64,000 nucleotides of DNA from Wolfiporia cocos (Eukaryota; Basidiomycota; Agaricomycetes; Polyporales; Phaeolaceae): the NCBI GenBank assembly GCA_029448655.1, contig JACCLO010000005.1, forward strand, positions 2,356,001-2,420,000, given 5' to 3'. A program made the position numbers and the translations under genes. Numbering within the stretch: position 1 is the first letter of the stretch; each line of letters begins with the position of its first letter. A model generated the notes under the pieces. It saw nothing but the letters and a program-made list of their open reading frames with translations. It did not search any database and was not told the DNA's origin. Of this stretch, positions 42,637 through 56,723 are shown in pieces.

Positions 42637-44267
42637 ATGGAATCAAGAGAACTCATCGACGCACAATTCGACCGTGCGGTGGAGATCGTGCAAAGTCTCC
42701 CCAAGAATGGGCCAATACAGACGGGGTACGAGGAGAAACTGACAATGTACAGGTATGTGATCATCGCGGCCTCTTGCAGCAGTGCATTCACCGGAGCGTG
42801 CTCAGCCTGTACAAACAAGGTGCTTGCCTTGCACCTTGGGTCCTATGCGCGCTTCGTTGACATGATCCCCGATGGATTGTAGCCACTGTGGGGAACGTGC
42901 AGTCTCCTCGACCGAGTGTTTGGGATATGCTCGGGAGGGCAAAGTGGTGCGTCTCAGGGATCATCTGTGAGAGGATTGCACACAGAACATAACGTCACAA
43001 TACAGGGATGCATGGGCGAAGCACCGCGACCTCGACCCGTACGAAGCCAAATGGCTATATGTAGACGCATTGCTCAAGGTGCGTCTGCAACGTTGGGCAT
43101 CTCGTCTGGCGAGCGATGTGAAATGGCTGCAAGGTCCTCCGAAGGTACTCTGACAAGACCGTCGCGATGGACTTAGTGCGGGAGCTAGAGTCCTACTCAG
43201 GGGACCCTTCCAACCTCGTCATGAGTGGTCCGTTTTCCGCATATATTCTCCCAGCCATGAACTGACTCGCAGCAGGTTCTATGTCTCGCTCTCGCGCATC
43301 AACCTCCTCCAGCTCGACAGCCTCCGACGACCACCTCCACCAGCCACGCGCGGCGCCGCCCTTCTCCAGCCGCACGCTCGAGCCGCGCCTAGAAGAATTC
43401 AGCGCAGACGAGGACGAGGAGCACGATGATGTGCCTCCCGTCCCGCCCGTCTACGCCCCCTCCCATCCGACCCGCCCGCAGTCATCCATGTCCTCGCGGC
43501 GGTACCGTACACCCACTGCCGGCTCCCTCGTGCTCTCGTCTCCGCCCGTGCCTGCGACGCAGCCTCTCCCCGAGTTCGCCACCGAGTCCGCATACGCTGA
43601 GCCCTCCGCCGCCTCTCACCCGCCCGCCGGCTACCCGCCAAGCGGGCCGTCCTACCAGGGCTACACGCGCGCGTCCACGACCGACCTGTTCGCGCCGTAT
43701 ACGCACCCGTCCGCGTCGGCGTACCGCACTTCGAGCCAGCAGCAGCAGCAGCGCCGGCCATACGGCGCCTATCCCGGCCCTGCGCGCCCGCCGTCGCGCC
43801 CAACACTCGAGCGCGCAATCGAGAACATGCAGGCAGCGGTCGCGGCGCTGACGGAGCGCATCGACACGCTCGAGGAGGGCGCGCTGCGTTCGACGACGAC
43901 GCTGTCCGCACAGTCGCGCACGTCCCCGCGGCGCGGGGTATCGCCGGGGGAGGACGGCAGCGCGGGGTGGGATGTGGACGATATGGGCTTGTGGAGCATC
44001 GTGCTCACACCGCTCGCGCGGGCGGCAGCCATGCTAAAGTTTATTTCATCTTTCTTGGGCCGTGGTCACGGACGCTCGCCAGCGCTCGTCATTCTGCGGA
44101 GGTTGTTCTTAGACATTTCGTTCTTGCTTTGTATGCTTGCTGTGGCAAGGATGGTATGGAGGCGGAGTGGCATGCGGAGACGGGAGGTGCTGGCTGCGTT
44201 GAGAGGCTTGTGGTGGGCTGTAGTCGGACGCAAGCCGCCGCGGATGTTGGTAGAGCGTTCTGTATGA
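42637..44267 (+). CDS. Atg37/ACBD5-like acyl-CoA-binding protein with C-terminal membrane anchor
   Basis: Six exons (42637-42752, 42806-42819, 42883-42946, 43006-43078, 43134-43227, 43276-44267) give 450 residues, all phases fitting. The first ~85 residues are an acyl-CoA-binding domain: FDRAVEIVQSLPKNGPIQ, YEEKLTMYSLYKQATVGNVQ, WDMLGRAKWDAWAKH and YEAKWLYVDALL. A long disordered Ser/Pro/Tyr-rich linker follows, then a predicted coiled segment (AIENMQAAVAALTERIDTLE) and, near the end, one membrane span in LFLDISFLLCMLAVARMVW with basic flanks. This order (ACBP, coiled coil, tail anchor) is that of the peroxisomal pexophagy receptor Atg37/ACBD5; peroxisome location is inferred. Exon 2 has only 14 bases. 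Confidence 0.88.
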
Positions 44268-44444
44268 TTACTTGCTGGGAGGATTGGATTTAATGCTACC
44301 ACGACCTCATCAATGATGCTGATATGGATTGACAATCAGTTGGTTTGCTTTATAGGTACAAGTTAGTCACTACTCCGGATTACTGCTAGGCACATTTCGT
44401 TTGCATTCGGCTACGACTTCTCGACATCTCAGCCCTCTTCATGC

Positions 44445-46297
<1,853 letters not shown>

Positions 46298-46432
46298 TTA
46301 TATACTGCAGCGGGCCTCCTGTTATTCCGCGACTTATCACTTGATCATCTTGTTCCCTCCAGTCGGCTCACAAGTCCTGAGATTTGTCATGCAAATTGCC
46401 GGGCCATAACATTTACTCGAGTCGACGGAGTC

Positions 46433-47070
46433 ATGTCTTTCACAAACTTATATTACAAACGAGTAAGTCAGAAGATGCATATCACGATGTGACCTTTGCA
46501 GAGTGATGGCACTTTCAGGCGGTAGCCACAGCGCGGCCATGCTATGTCTGCCACAAGCCGACAACTACCGTGCTTGCCACTATTCAAACTGTGGACTTCA
46601 TCTATGTCTGCGATACCCATCTCTCCGATCCTGGCTTTGCTACTCAGGTGGGAGAGGCCAGTGACGGCGTGGGCGCGAGCGGCGCCAAAATGGGCCTCAG
46701 TCCGGAGGAGATTGAGAAAGTGAAGAAGGAGTGGGAGGAACGCCAGAAGAAGAAGCAGGAGAAAGCGGAGGAAAAGAAGAAGGACAAAGATAAGACTAGC
46801 GACACTACAGACAACGGAGAGAAGCCCACGTCCGAGCAGCCTGAGCGATCGAAGTCGCCTCCGAAGCTGCCCGGCTCACTGTCTTCAAGTTCTACCGTGG
46901 CGGAACCCGCCACTAAGCCTTCGCATCAGCGATATACCCTTCATCGAGACATATTCGCCTTGCGGCTCGCGGAACACCGGAAGAGGAGGCAGGCGGCGCA
47001 GGCAAGGGAACTAGCCCCGCGCTTGCCCGGTGCACCTAAGGCGAATATCTTACCTCCAGGTGCAGGTTGA
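46433..47070 (+). CDS. VFA1: VPS4-associated protein 1 (Vfa1) homologue
   Basis: Two exons (46433-46462, 46519-47070) encode 193 residues. Exon 1 (MSFTNLYYKR) joins in phase to AVATARPCYVCHKPTTTVL. The cysteine pairs CYVC and VCDTHL form the N-terminal zinc-binding module of the family. A strongly charged Lys/Glu helix follows (EEIEKVKKEWEERQKKK) and the C-terminus is basic. Yeast Vfa1 binds the ESCRT-III ATPase Vps4 at endosomes; that role is inferred from the family. Confidence 0.85.
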
Positions 47071-47669
47071 ATATGCTCGATGATCTGAAGAATTTCTGTA
47101 TATGTAATCTATGTAAGTAGCATGTTGATGAGCTGTGCGCGCATTTGCAGACCTGTTCCTCTCAGGTTCCACACAACACGGAATGTATTGTATATGTACA
47201 CCAATCCTCATATCCCAATGCTTCACGTTCGTAGCGTTACGGAGTTTGCGCGGGAATCGGAACTCGCTTTCCGAGTCGAAACTCTCGGTTGCGTCTAGTG
47301 CGAACAGCTTCGCGTTAACATCACTCATGATGCGCTCCCATCAAATTGACTTGTTCACAAGAAAGCATCACAGGACAAGGTGTGGAGAGCAGAGACGCTC
47401 CAACAGCGGAGGCAGCAAGAGATAGGGACGTCAGGTGAGCATGAAGCAGACCGCCTGACCACAGCTTTGTCGCACGATTCGCCTCCTGGAAAGCAGGATC
47501 ATGACGCCACGAAAATTGCAGATAGAGAATATGTGCCAACGTATGTGCTTCGATGAAATACAGCATCTTGATACACGATGGATCGCTTGAGTCCTGACGT
47601 GACTTCATAACATTACGGATTGCATATTATACCTGCTTTCCTTGCGGCTCCGCACCTGAGCCATCCATC
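47071..47669. other. Intergenic, convergent gene ends
   Basis: Between the ends of VFA1 and the ENT transporter. A minus-strand ATG frame near 47328 (MSDVNAKLFALDATESF) and an open frame at 47321-47608 are readable but have no family support or clear splicing. Confidence 0.4.
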
Positions 47670-49310
47670 CTACTCCCGGAACGGATTACAAGTGCAAACC
47701 GCTGCCCTGACCGCGAAGCTCAGCATGCTTCCGAACGTAAGTCCACCAACAAGACAAAAACTCGCAACTGTCGCTGCGATGTCCACATCCGCCACGCGGC
47801 CCCTCAGGCGCGGATTATGCGCAAGAGACGGTGCCGCCATCATGCACATACTCGAGACATATCCATTGGATATTCCAAATAGCAGCAGTATGAGCATGAA
47901 CAGCGAGTCGGACGTGATAATCGGGCCCATGGGTGCGGGATGTGACCACTGCACGTTGCACATGAGGAAGAGCGGGATGAAGAGCGTTCGTGCAAGGGAG
48001 AGTGTGAGCAGGCGTTTCGCGGACCAGACCATCAAATATGGAAGAGAGCAGAGCAGGCGTCCACCAAAGTCGCCGAAATTGTAGACGAGGAAGTGAATGG
48101 CGCTGAATAGCAGGGGATGCGTGATCGGACTAGTTGACTGAATGGAGACTGTTATGGGTGGAAATACGGACTAGAGATAGTAGGTCAGAGCGTCCCAGCA
48201 TCGATGGGACGGCACGTACCAGTGTGATAGCAAAGACATAAGCTACAGCAAAGTTATACGGAAGGTTGATTCTAGTAAGTCGCAGGATCCGGTCTTTCCC
48301 GCTGATATTCTTCCTTAGCTCGCCCGAGGTCAAGCTACGTGTTTCATCAGTGCTGTCCAGCATTGATACGCTTGGTCCAGGCACCGGACGGGAGACGACC
48401 ATCTTATATGCAGGTAGCGTCATCATCCATGCATGTACTATCTGTGTGGCGACCAGAAATATGGTGGACAGGCCGAAGAATAGGGCTGCGGACCGTTCTT
48501 CTGGTGCCCTTGATGCAGGATCAGCAACAGAAACTGCGTTCCCATAGCTTGCCGTATGTATAGAGGCAGCAGCACTGAGGACCTGAACGCCACTTATTGC
48601 GACACCAACCGCAGCTTGACCAGACATCGCGGCTTGCATTGCGCTATGTCCAAACAACGAGGCAACTGCAATGACGGCAGTTTGCAAGTAGGATCCAGCG
48701 GCAGCTTGCCCCACCGCGATGATGAGCACGAATGCAACGAACAGACCAGGTGAAACGTGGATCCATGTGCTAACAGTGAGTAGGGCTGTGAGACAAGCCA
48801 GGACTATTAGGGATGAGCGGACGCGGTACGCGTGCAACGACTGCTGTATTTGTCAATCCCAGTTGACTAACGTAGAGGTACCACGGACCTGCTTCGACGT
48901 TGCTGTCGCATGGGCCAAGACTCCAAAGTTCACGATCGTAAATGTTGTGGACATGTAGGAACTAAATGAGCTTCTGAAGGGCGATCCGTCCAATCGGGAG
49001 AGGAAATATGGTGTCGCTGTAATCATTACTAGTGGCATAGTCAGCATGCGATTATATACGTTAGTTTCAATGAGTACTCACCATTCCAAGGTAACAGCAC
49101 AGCACAGCCGAGGACAAAATGTATCCAGCGGATCCTGCTGTTCTGTACTTGCGGTACGGAAGGTACATTATTGTTTAAGTCACTTAGTACACCTCTATCT
49201 TCTTCGTTGTAAAGGTCGAGAGGTGGTCCAGAGGCCACTGGAGCCTGGGGTATCGGGTGGTACACTGCCTCGAACGTGTGTTCGGACGAGCTTGGAGGAT
49301 GCCCGGCCAT
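47670..49310 (-). CDS. Equilibrative nucleoside transporter (ENT/SLC29 family)
   Basis: Several exons from MAGHPPSSSEHTFE (49310) to the stop at 47670. After a ~70-residue hydrophilic N-terminus come about eleven hydrophobic segments, such as WIHFVLGCAVLLPWN, VLACLTALLTVSTW, AFVLIIAVGQAAAGSY, GYVSSMCMMAAP and ATVASFCLVGGLTFGSML. LPWN near the first span, GSYLQTAV and the late span beginning IAATVASFCLVGG fit ENT proteins; the yeast member Fun26 is vacuolar and broad-specificity. A large cytoplasmic loop with Ser/Thr lies after span 6. An earlier in-frame ATG (49385) would add 25 residues. Substrate and membrane cannot be decided here. Confidence 0.85.
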
Positions 49311-49774
49311 TGCTGGGCCAATGTGGGACGAAACACGCAGAGGACCACAAGGTAATGAACTAGAGAGCGAATCAGCACAGGGCAATTGCCATGAGAGACA
49401 TTGTCGGCCCGAGGAACGGCAGGCGAGAAGCTTAGCATGGGCTCTGAGATGACCGCGAGCGCGCGTGGCTACGTTCAGTCTTCCTTATATAGGCATCATA
49501 GTTCGCTCGCTTGGACATTCACGTTCACCGTTCACCGGGAGTATCTCACGTTTGTGAATAACACCGTCCGTCATTGGAAGAACGGGTCAAGCTTCAAGGA
49601 CGGCGTAGAATTCAAGGCAGACACTACATTGACAAGGTAGATACGTAGTACTATTGGTACTCAATTACAACACTATTTCAATCAGGAAGGAAGGAGTCCT
49701 TTGGCGGACTCAGTGGCAGTCACTCTAAGTATCTAAGAATATGGATACTCTGGCATCAGTCTTCAATAATTGCA
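49311..49774. other. Intergenic, ENT promoter and HBS1 3' flank
   Basis: Holds the upstream region of the ENT gene and the end of HBS1/SKI7. No supported feature beyond that. Confidence 0.5.
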
Positions 49775-52700
49775 TCAAGACAGCAAGCTGAGCACAACGC
49801 CTGACGCATAATCAGTCACAATGTTCCGATTAGAGTAATCGTACAGCTCACCAGCTCCGATTGTCTCTCCACTACGACGTATGAGAATTCGACCCATATC
49901 CTTGTTGTTCGAGAATGACTCCAATGGAATAGGAGGAGCCTGCGCAGATGGGCCCGACATCGACGTATTTCGTAACGTAATTTGCACCTCTGCGGAAGTA
50001 GCCTTCGCCAATACACTGCACACAAGTTGTCAAGACGTGTTTGAGCTAAGCTAATGGGGAAGGACAAACCGAGGATTCTTCTTTACAACGGCTCCTGTAG
50101 CCCTGTCTAAAGTGGACACCAGCTTTGATATAGACGCTGGGACGTCCCGCGAGTGATGGTAGAGTTCAACCTGCTGGCAGATGAACAGCGGGCAATCATC
50201 GACTGTGGCAGACGTACGGATGCACCGGCGATGACAGGAATGTCGATGTCGAAAGTGATGATTCTGGCCGTAAACGCAGTAGCCAAAGGTATCAAGTTGT
50301 CGGGACGACACATCACACTTCCAATGGATAAATGGACTGGATCCACAGACGTTAGGTATAAAATGACATTGGAGCCATCGGCTGCCCATGGCAGGCTATG
50401 ATCGTCATTGGATATTGCTGGCCAGGTAGTGAAGTTAGTCAAGACGAAGTTTGTTCAGAAAACAGCATACATTTGACGACGGCAGTTCCGTCACCTGGCA
50501 ATATGCGTAATCGTTCGCCGACTTGTACTACGCCACCACACACACGACCTGCCACGCCTATGCCAGCGCCTTGCTCCTTGAAAACATTAGAGATGGGGAA
50601 CCGGAGAGGGGCCATGATGTCACGAGAAGGCGGCTCCAGAGTATCTAGCAAAATTCAAATGCCCGTTCTCTACATCATCAGAACACTCTCACCTAAGAGA
50701 TCGACTAGAGTAGGGCCCTTGTACCATTGCTTGAGCGCCCCGGATTCTGGGCTGTCCCGTGAACTAAGGTTGACCCCAGCCATCGCTCCAACGGGGACGA
50801 ATCTCGTTTTCGAGGATTGAAAGCCGGATTGCACCAGGAAAGGTTTGAGAGTGCTGCAGATCTCTTCATAACGGGACTTCTCCCATTGAACCTGTGCTGA
50901 TGCGTAAGCCCATCTCAGCGTTCGGCGGAAACATACAGGCTACCTGATCTAGTTTGTTGACAGCAACAATGACCTGGCTGACACCCAGACTTCGGACGAG
51001 AAGTAAGTGTTCCCGAGTCTGCCCCCCCTTTTCGAAGCCAGCTTCGAACTCGCCTGTGGCCGAATCAACGACTAGTAGCGCGCTGTCGGCTTGCGAGGCA
51101 CCAGATATCATGTTTGGGATGAAATCCTTGTGCCCAGGGGCATCCAATATGGTAATTTCTCTATGGGGTGTAGATAATGATTGCAGCGCGATATCCATTG
51201 TGATACCTCTAACAGCCAGAGTCAGCTGTCTGCAGGATAGCCAGGAGAATTGCATCCTACCGTTCGCGTTCTTCCGTCGTTCCATCCAGCTCCCAAGCCC
51301 AGCTGAAGCTACTCTTGCCGATTTTACTACTACCTCGCTCATTTGCCATACGCTTCTTCTCCTCCACGCGCCCCAATTCATACAAAAGCCTACCCATAAG
51401 GGTTGACTTCCCAGCATCGACGTGCCCTGTTTGGTGTCAGCCATAACATGGGTACTATGGCTCGCATCATACCTATAACGACCAGGCTCAGGGAGCGCTT
51501 CTCGCTCCGTTCTTGGGTGTCCATTTCCTTTCGGACCTCTTCCAACAGCTTCTCTAGAGCTATCGTAGGTTTCGGTGGCTCCTCCTCCACAGGAGCATCC
51601 TCTTTAGCGGTTAAATTGAGCGCCGAAATATCTAGTTGTCGTTGATCCACTGCTCTTGTAGGCGTCGCCGTACCGCTACCACTCTTCGACGGCGCCGTCT
51701 TCTTGGCCGCCGTCGGCGCAGATGGTCTCGCAATTTTTGGAGAAGTAGCTTTAGATTGGGCCAACTTTGCGGCCTTCTCGCGCTCTTTCGCGGCTACAAT
51801 ACATCAGATATAACATGAATAGTCAGCACATTGTCCGAGTAAGTTATCATGCAAATCAAAATCGCATCAATAAAATTAACGAGCGGCAGTAGTAGCAGAA
51901 CGGCGAAGAGAAGAATTGTTGGAGCGTGGTGAAGCAGGAGCGGCAGCTCGTTGAGCTAGTGATGTCCCCCGTCGCGCGTTGAACACGATGTCGTCAGGAC
52001 TTGGAGAGTCGAATGCGAAGCCTTTCTGGGAGGATATCAGTGAAGTGGAAGGCAGAGGGGACCCCCGTTTCCTATGGACTCTTTGATTCTCCCTCTCCAG
52101 ACTGACCGGATTGGGAGAAGCACTCCCGGGATCTCTATGACCGCCTCTCGAGTTCCCGATCATGTCTTCGTGGCTCGTTAGAACAGTGTCATCGACCAAG
52201 AGTGAAGCAAAGGCCGAAGGCGACGCACGGGTCCGAGTGGCTCCGGAAGAGAATAGCGGCTCTTCAACCATAGGGGGGGACTCCTCTAAAGCAGGTTCGG
52301 CCTCAGCCCTCCTCTGTGCATTCCTGCTCTTCATAGCAAGCTTCGACTGTTTAGACGCCGCATGCCCCGATTTCGGCGACGAAGGAGGAACATTTCGTAC
52401 TTCGGGTAACATGGAGGGTGGTAGCACTGACTGTGCTGGCATCAGGAGGCTGCCCAATGTTTGATATGACGTGGTAATTGCAGTCGTCGCCGTCGGCCCG
52501 TTTGCAGTTGGTGTCAGATACTCGGTATGTCTCTGGTTGAGGAGTAGAGTGGTATTCGGTGCACCGACAGAGGGCTTCTGCACTTTTGGCATCCAATGTC
52601 CCTGATAGGCCTTTGCCTGGGCCAATCTTGCAAGCTTTGATGGTTGACGGGCTTGTGTCACGGGAGATGCCACACGAACCACCTCTGGTGCCGGAGTCAC

Positions 52701-54753
52701 TGCCGCCCTCACTTCTGCTGGCCCTGAAGATTCTGCTGCCTGTACCACATCTGACTGAGGAAATTTCTCCCTGGACGCTTCTGATGGAGCAACAGTAGAC
52801 AACCTCACAACTTGTGGGATGGGTGATGGCTGACTCCGCGCAGAATTTTGAAACCCTATACTCGAAGATGGTGGAGTTGCAAGTCGTTGCTGGGATGTCG
52901 AAGAGGATTCCGGAGTGGCCGTATGTGGAGGAAGCGGAGGCAGTGGAGGCAGTGCAGAAGAGCTGACATGTGATGCCGGCGCAGTCGAACGGGAAGGCGC
53001 TGGAGGAGGAGAGGTAGACCGAGGGAGCGGCGCGGGAGCAGGCGGTGAAGCGACACGCAGCTGGGCAGCAAACGCTGTCACAGGTGGCTCGGAAGGGTCT
53101 TGACGCCTCTGGGCTTCCGCTCGATCCTGAGCTTGCTGCTGGATCGCGAAATCTACCGCTCTCCTGATATGGGACGACTCTGAAGTCGCATCATAGGCGG
53201 AGATGATCGACGCGGGCGAAGGCCTCAGGTGCGGGTAAGTTACTACCGTGTCATTATCGGAGACCCATGATCTAGAGTCCTCAGAGTAGCTACTGGCGCT
53301 TGCATTGGATTTTGCACTCGACTTGGCACTGGACCGGAAGCTCGCGAGCGCAGAAAGTTTTGATTTCTTCTCACTAGAGGGCCGCAATGTAGATTTCTTC
53401 GTATGCAATGATGGAATGTCAGGAATTGTGTCCATGGGAGGCAGCGATCGGCTAGGAGATCGCACAGAGGAGGCGGACGAGTGCGACTCAGGTGGTGTTG
53501 GAGAGGCAGCTGACTGCCAATATGTGGACCGACTCAAAGCAGAATCCAGGACAGTTACATCAGGACCTGTAACAGTGTGGCCTATTAGCGCCTTGCTACG
53601 ACCTGCTATTAGTGATCGCAAGCTGACAACATACCGATGGGCTGTCCGTAGTCAGTGGTACTGCTTGCGGTCATTTCCGCTGTAGATGTTGAGATCATCG
53701 AGGTTCTCGAAGAAGGCTCCCTGGACGCAGAAGTCATACTCCTCGACTCGTGCGAAGGCTCAGTTTTCTCCGTAATGGTACTGAGAGGACTTTTCATCTC
53801 TGTTGAACGAGATTCCGAATACTCGTCCTCATCGTCAGTAACTTGATTCTGCGCCAGCCTGATCAAAGGAACGTTCTGCCGTCCCGAAACATACTCTTGG
53901 GAGTAGATCTGTGCGGGGGTTGTCTTTGCCACGCGGGTGAGACTCGATGGTACCGATAGAGGTGTCCCCAGTGCGTCGGATCCCACCGCGATGGGACTCA
54001 GCGGCTGGACCGAAGGGTCCTCTAAATGGAGCTCCCCTCGAGGTTGTATATGCATCGATCTAGCCGGGGGTGTGTTTGCTTGATCAGGTGAACGGTTATT
54101 CCCGTATGTATAGATAAGAAGCTGATCACCATGACGGTTGTCTTCGTCCGGGCATGGAGGCAGCGGTTTGTCCAATTCTGGGAGACACGGAAGCAATAAA
54201 CGTCGACGTCTTCACGATACGCTTGGGGGACACAACCGTAGGTTCTTGCTCGCGCAGTATACGACAACAACACAAAATAATAGGAAATAACGAAGTAAAT
54301 TAGAATGTGCGTGCCCGACTTACCTTTGCGCTCCTTAGCTGCATTCTTCCGCGCTTGTTCCTCTGGAGCACATCGGTCAGTAGGCCCGCTAAACGGCGCA
54401 AACAGGCTTACCCAGAAGCCAATTAACGCTTTGCTCCACGGCATAGTTATAGTACAACAGAGTGTCCTTCACCTCATGATCGGATATGCCAGACTGGTCC
54501 TCGGAGCCTAGTGTTGCTCTTACAAGGTCAACACGATCCATTAGCAGCTCTGGTAATGGTAGCTCAGTATTGATACAGACCCAAGCATATCACTCGCCAA
54601 CCATAATCCTCGGGGGACAGGTCGTCCCCTCCGTCCGAGAGTATATCCTCCTCGAGCTCCTCTGTTGGGACGGTGTTACTGTGTGGCCGTCAGACATGTG
54701 GTCTAGCACGTACCATCAATGTCGATGTTGCGCACATATCGGTGTCGTGACAT
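49775..54753 (-). CDS. HBS1: HBS1 translational GTPase with embedded SKI7-type alternative exon
   Basis: Start [13 protein letters not shown] at 54753. Small exons encode the HBS1 N-terminal domain ([39 protein letters not shown]) ending at 54324. Splicing to 51793 continues in frame as [13 protein letters not shown] and into the GTPase: [12 protein letters not shown] (G1), [13 protein letters not shown] (G3), VNKLD (G4), then beta-barrel domains ending VVLSLLS at 49775. Hbs1, with Dom34/Pelota, dissociates stalled ribosomes. The 2530-bp intron between is almost entirely open: splicing 54324 to 54177 gives [10 protein letters not shown] and a ~760-residue Ser/Pro-rich frame that ends with its own stop at 51876 and carries [12 protein letters not shown], the SKI7 exosome-binding signature. 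So the locus appears to encode two proteins, a GTPase (HBS1) and a GTPase-less SKI7-like exosome-Ski bridge. The isoform model is inferred from splice sites only. Confidence 0.9.
51876..54177 (-). CDS. SKI7: SKI7-like alternative exon block within the HBS1 gene
   Basis: Begins after an acceptor (gtctcccag) at 54178 that keeps the frame of the shared HBS1_N exons. A small intron near 53609-53640 joins the two open frames, and possibly another lies near 54090-54140. The frame then runs to TAA at 51876-51878. The protein part is disordered, rich in Ser, Pro and Ala, and near its C-terminus holds [20 protein letters not shown] (motif at about 51984-52022). In human HBS1LV3, plant SKI7 and fungal Ski7 a similar F-x-F-D-x-P-S-P-D-D motif marks the exosome-binding region. 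No GTPase domain is present in this isoform. Confidence 0.75.
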
Positions 54754-54951
54754 GTTGTAAATGTAAACGTGCAGCGCAGGGGGATACGAGATGTGAGATG
54801 GACGAGGGCAGCAGAAGAGGCGCGGACTGATGCAGTTCGGTAAGCGCGCGTGGATGCATTGCCGTCACGTGTGTGCCCGAGAGGTTTAGGTTTGAGAAGA
54901 GCTGGCAGGCAGGAGAGATTCGTTCAAGTTGCTCCTAGCTGTGTTTTCAAA

Positions 54952-55627
54952 ATGTTCTTGCCGTCCTCTCGTCTTAATGCCTTTCGAGCGGCATCACGCG
55001 TAAGCTCTGAACTGAGGCCATTCATAACCGAAGACCTCATGGTTTTGCAGGCATTCTCAACCTCGTCTGCTCGGTCTGCAGATATGGCAAAACTCCTCTT
55101 GATCGGCCGTCTGGGGAGAGACCCTGAGGTCCGCGTTACCAAGAATAGCGGCAAAGAATTCGTTTCGTATGTTTTGTCCTCAGCATGTTGAGGATACCTG
55201 CCAATATCTACCGCGTAGTTACACTGTCGCGACTACAAATCATCCGCCACCACCGCCGAACGCAGACGGCAGTGAGCCCCTTTCCTGTCCACCCTGCTGC
55301 CTATCACTCATATTGCCTTGACACAGCGCCCGCAGAGCCCAAGACTTCATGGCATACCATTTTGTCCTTCAATCCGTCTTCCAACAACTATTTGCGTAAC
55401 CTCAAGAAGGGCTACCACGTATTTGTTGAGGCCAACTATGAACTGCGAGAGCCAGATCCTGATGCCAGCCCGGAAACGCCTCAGGGTCAGCGTCAGATCT
55501 TCCTGCGCCACGGTTCGTCTTGCGTTTTGACCTTGTTTTGCTATCGCTTAAAGGTACGTTCTATGCAGAGAACATCCGGGTAATCGGTCGACCCAAGGCT
55601 GTGCAAAACGATGAGGAAGGACATTAA
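54952..55627 (+). CDS. RIM1: Mitochondrial single-stranded DNA-binding protein
   Basis: Four exons give about 160 residues. The N-terminus MFLPSSRLNAFRAASRVSS is a basic mitochondrial presequence. The OB-fold follows: MAKLLLIGRLGRDPEVRVTK, EFVSYTVATTNHPPPPP after splicing, TSWHTILSFNPSSNNYLRNL, GYHVFVEANYELRE and, after the last intron, GTFYAENIRVIGRPK. It coats single-stranded mtDNA during replication. A CT in-frame ATG at 54850 would add a non-mitochondrial-looking segment, so 54952 is preferred. It is divergent from HBS1 with 198 bp between starts. Confidence 0.93.
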
Positions 55628-55786
55628 ATTTCTTGTGCAATGTTACTCTAGCTCGGGCATCCGGCTATGTGAAGTACTCTATGTTCGTCCTTAATTTACA
55701 CCCCACATCTTCATGTCATGATCATCTGGATAGTCCGAATGCTCGTGCATACGTAGACTGCTCGATGATGGGTCGGCTGTCCATGC

Positions 55787-56723
55787 CTAGAAATTATCAT
55801 TGTGATCTTTGCGAACGTCTGACAAATGATCTCTTCGTATGCTGCTGTCTAGTACTCCTGCCGTCGACGCTGGCATCGGCATTGAGGGACCAGGAGGTGG
55901 TGGAGGAGCGCCGTTGGCCTTGTATATCTTCTTAAGGTAGTCTCGCAATGCCGTCACGACAAGCTATGACCAGATGCAGCTTTAGCACCATGTCAGGCTT
56001 TTGTAGCACCCGGTGAACTTACGCGATGGTCATCTGAGCTTGATCCAGAGTAACATGCCACTACCGCGATCGGACAACAAGGTGCATTCTATTAACTCTG
56101 GGATTCCAGTATCTGGCTGTGATGCTGCGAAACAGACCGCACCTCTAGCCAGATCGGAAAAGCTACCAAGTGGATGATATTCATCAGCCTTACGTCCTTG
56201 CACGGAATCTATAATACTCACCCCCTCCTCGGATCTGGTAGTCTCCTTGAATGTCCAATTGTTTGGGTGTTTTGCCCATGGCACTCATTCCTTTTTCCAC
56301 ATACCAGCTAGAATGTCCTGTACGTCGTACTACAGCGATCATACCCTACACTCCTCCACGCCACAAGCCGCGAGGGCGCCTCGTATCTCAGTAACTGAGT
56401 TCCCCGCCACAGTTGTTGAAGGTACTCACCTCCAGACAGGACCAGCTGTCAAGGCTCACGTCGCTCATGCCAGACATTCCGCCCAGGTCCCCGACAGTGC
56501 ACGCGAAGAGCGTGTGCCTCGAAATGGTCTGTATCGATATGACTAGCCCTGCCCCGCGCGCATGCCGGGAAGACATGCGGAACCGCTTCCGCAGGGAGAG
56601 TCCTAGGGTCACCGCGTCGTTCGCAGTGAACGACGGGAAGCGGTAGCCCGACTCCTCGCTGAGGGCTTGAGAGGCGAGCTCGGCGTCGCTGGGGGGTATC
56701 GGAGTGCTTAATCCGTTGAACAT
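55787..56723 (-). CDS. UPF0303 / haem-degrading-domain (GlcG-HbpS-like) protein
   Basis: Six exons run from MFNGLSTPIPPSDAEL (56723) to the stop at 55787. The core reads FTANDAVTLGLSLRKRFR, LVISIQTISRHTLFACTVG, SWSCLE spliced to GMIAVVRRTGHSSWYVEKG, IRGGAFPIWLE spliced to NAPCCPIAVVACYSGSSS and DDHRLVVTALRDYL, the full UPF0303 pattern (Pfam haem_degrading, DUF336). The C-terminus adds a proline-rich stretch. Function in fungi is unknown; haem or small-molecule binding is inferred from distant relatives. Confidence 0.87.

Noticed and set aside
47050..47608. Two minus-strand short frames (MSDVNAKLF... and IEAHTLAHIL...)
   Set aside because: An N-terminal look-alike of a metabolic enzyme was considered, but there is no continuing exon, no domain and the space is only 600 bp between two gene ends.
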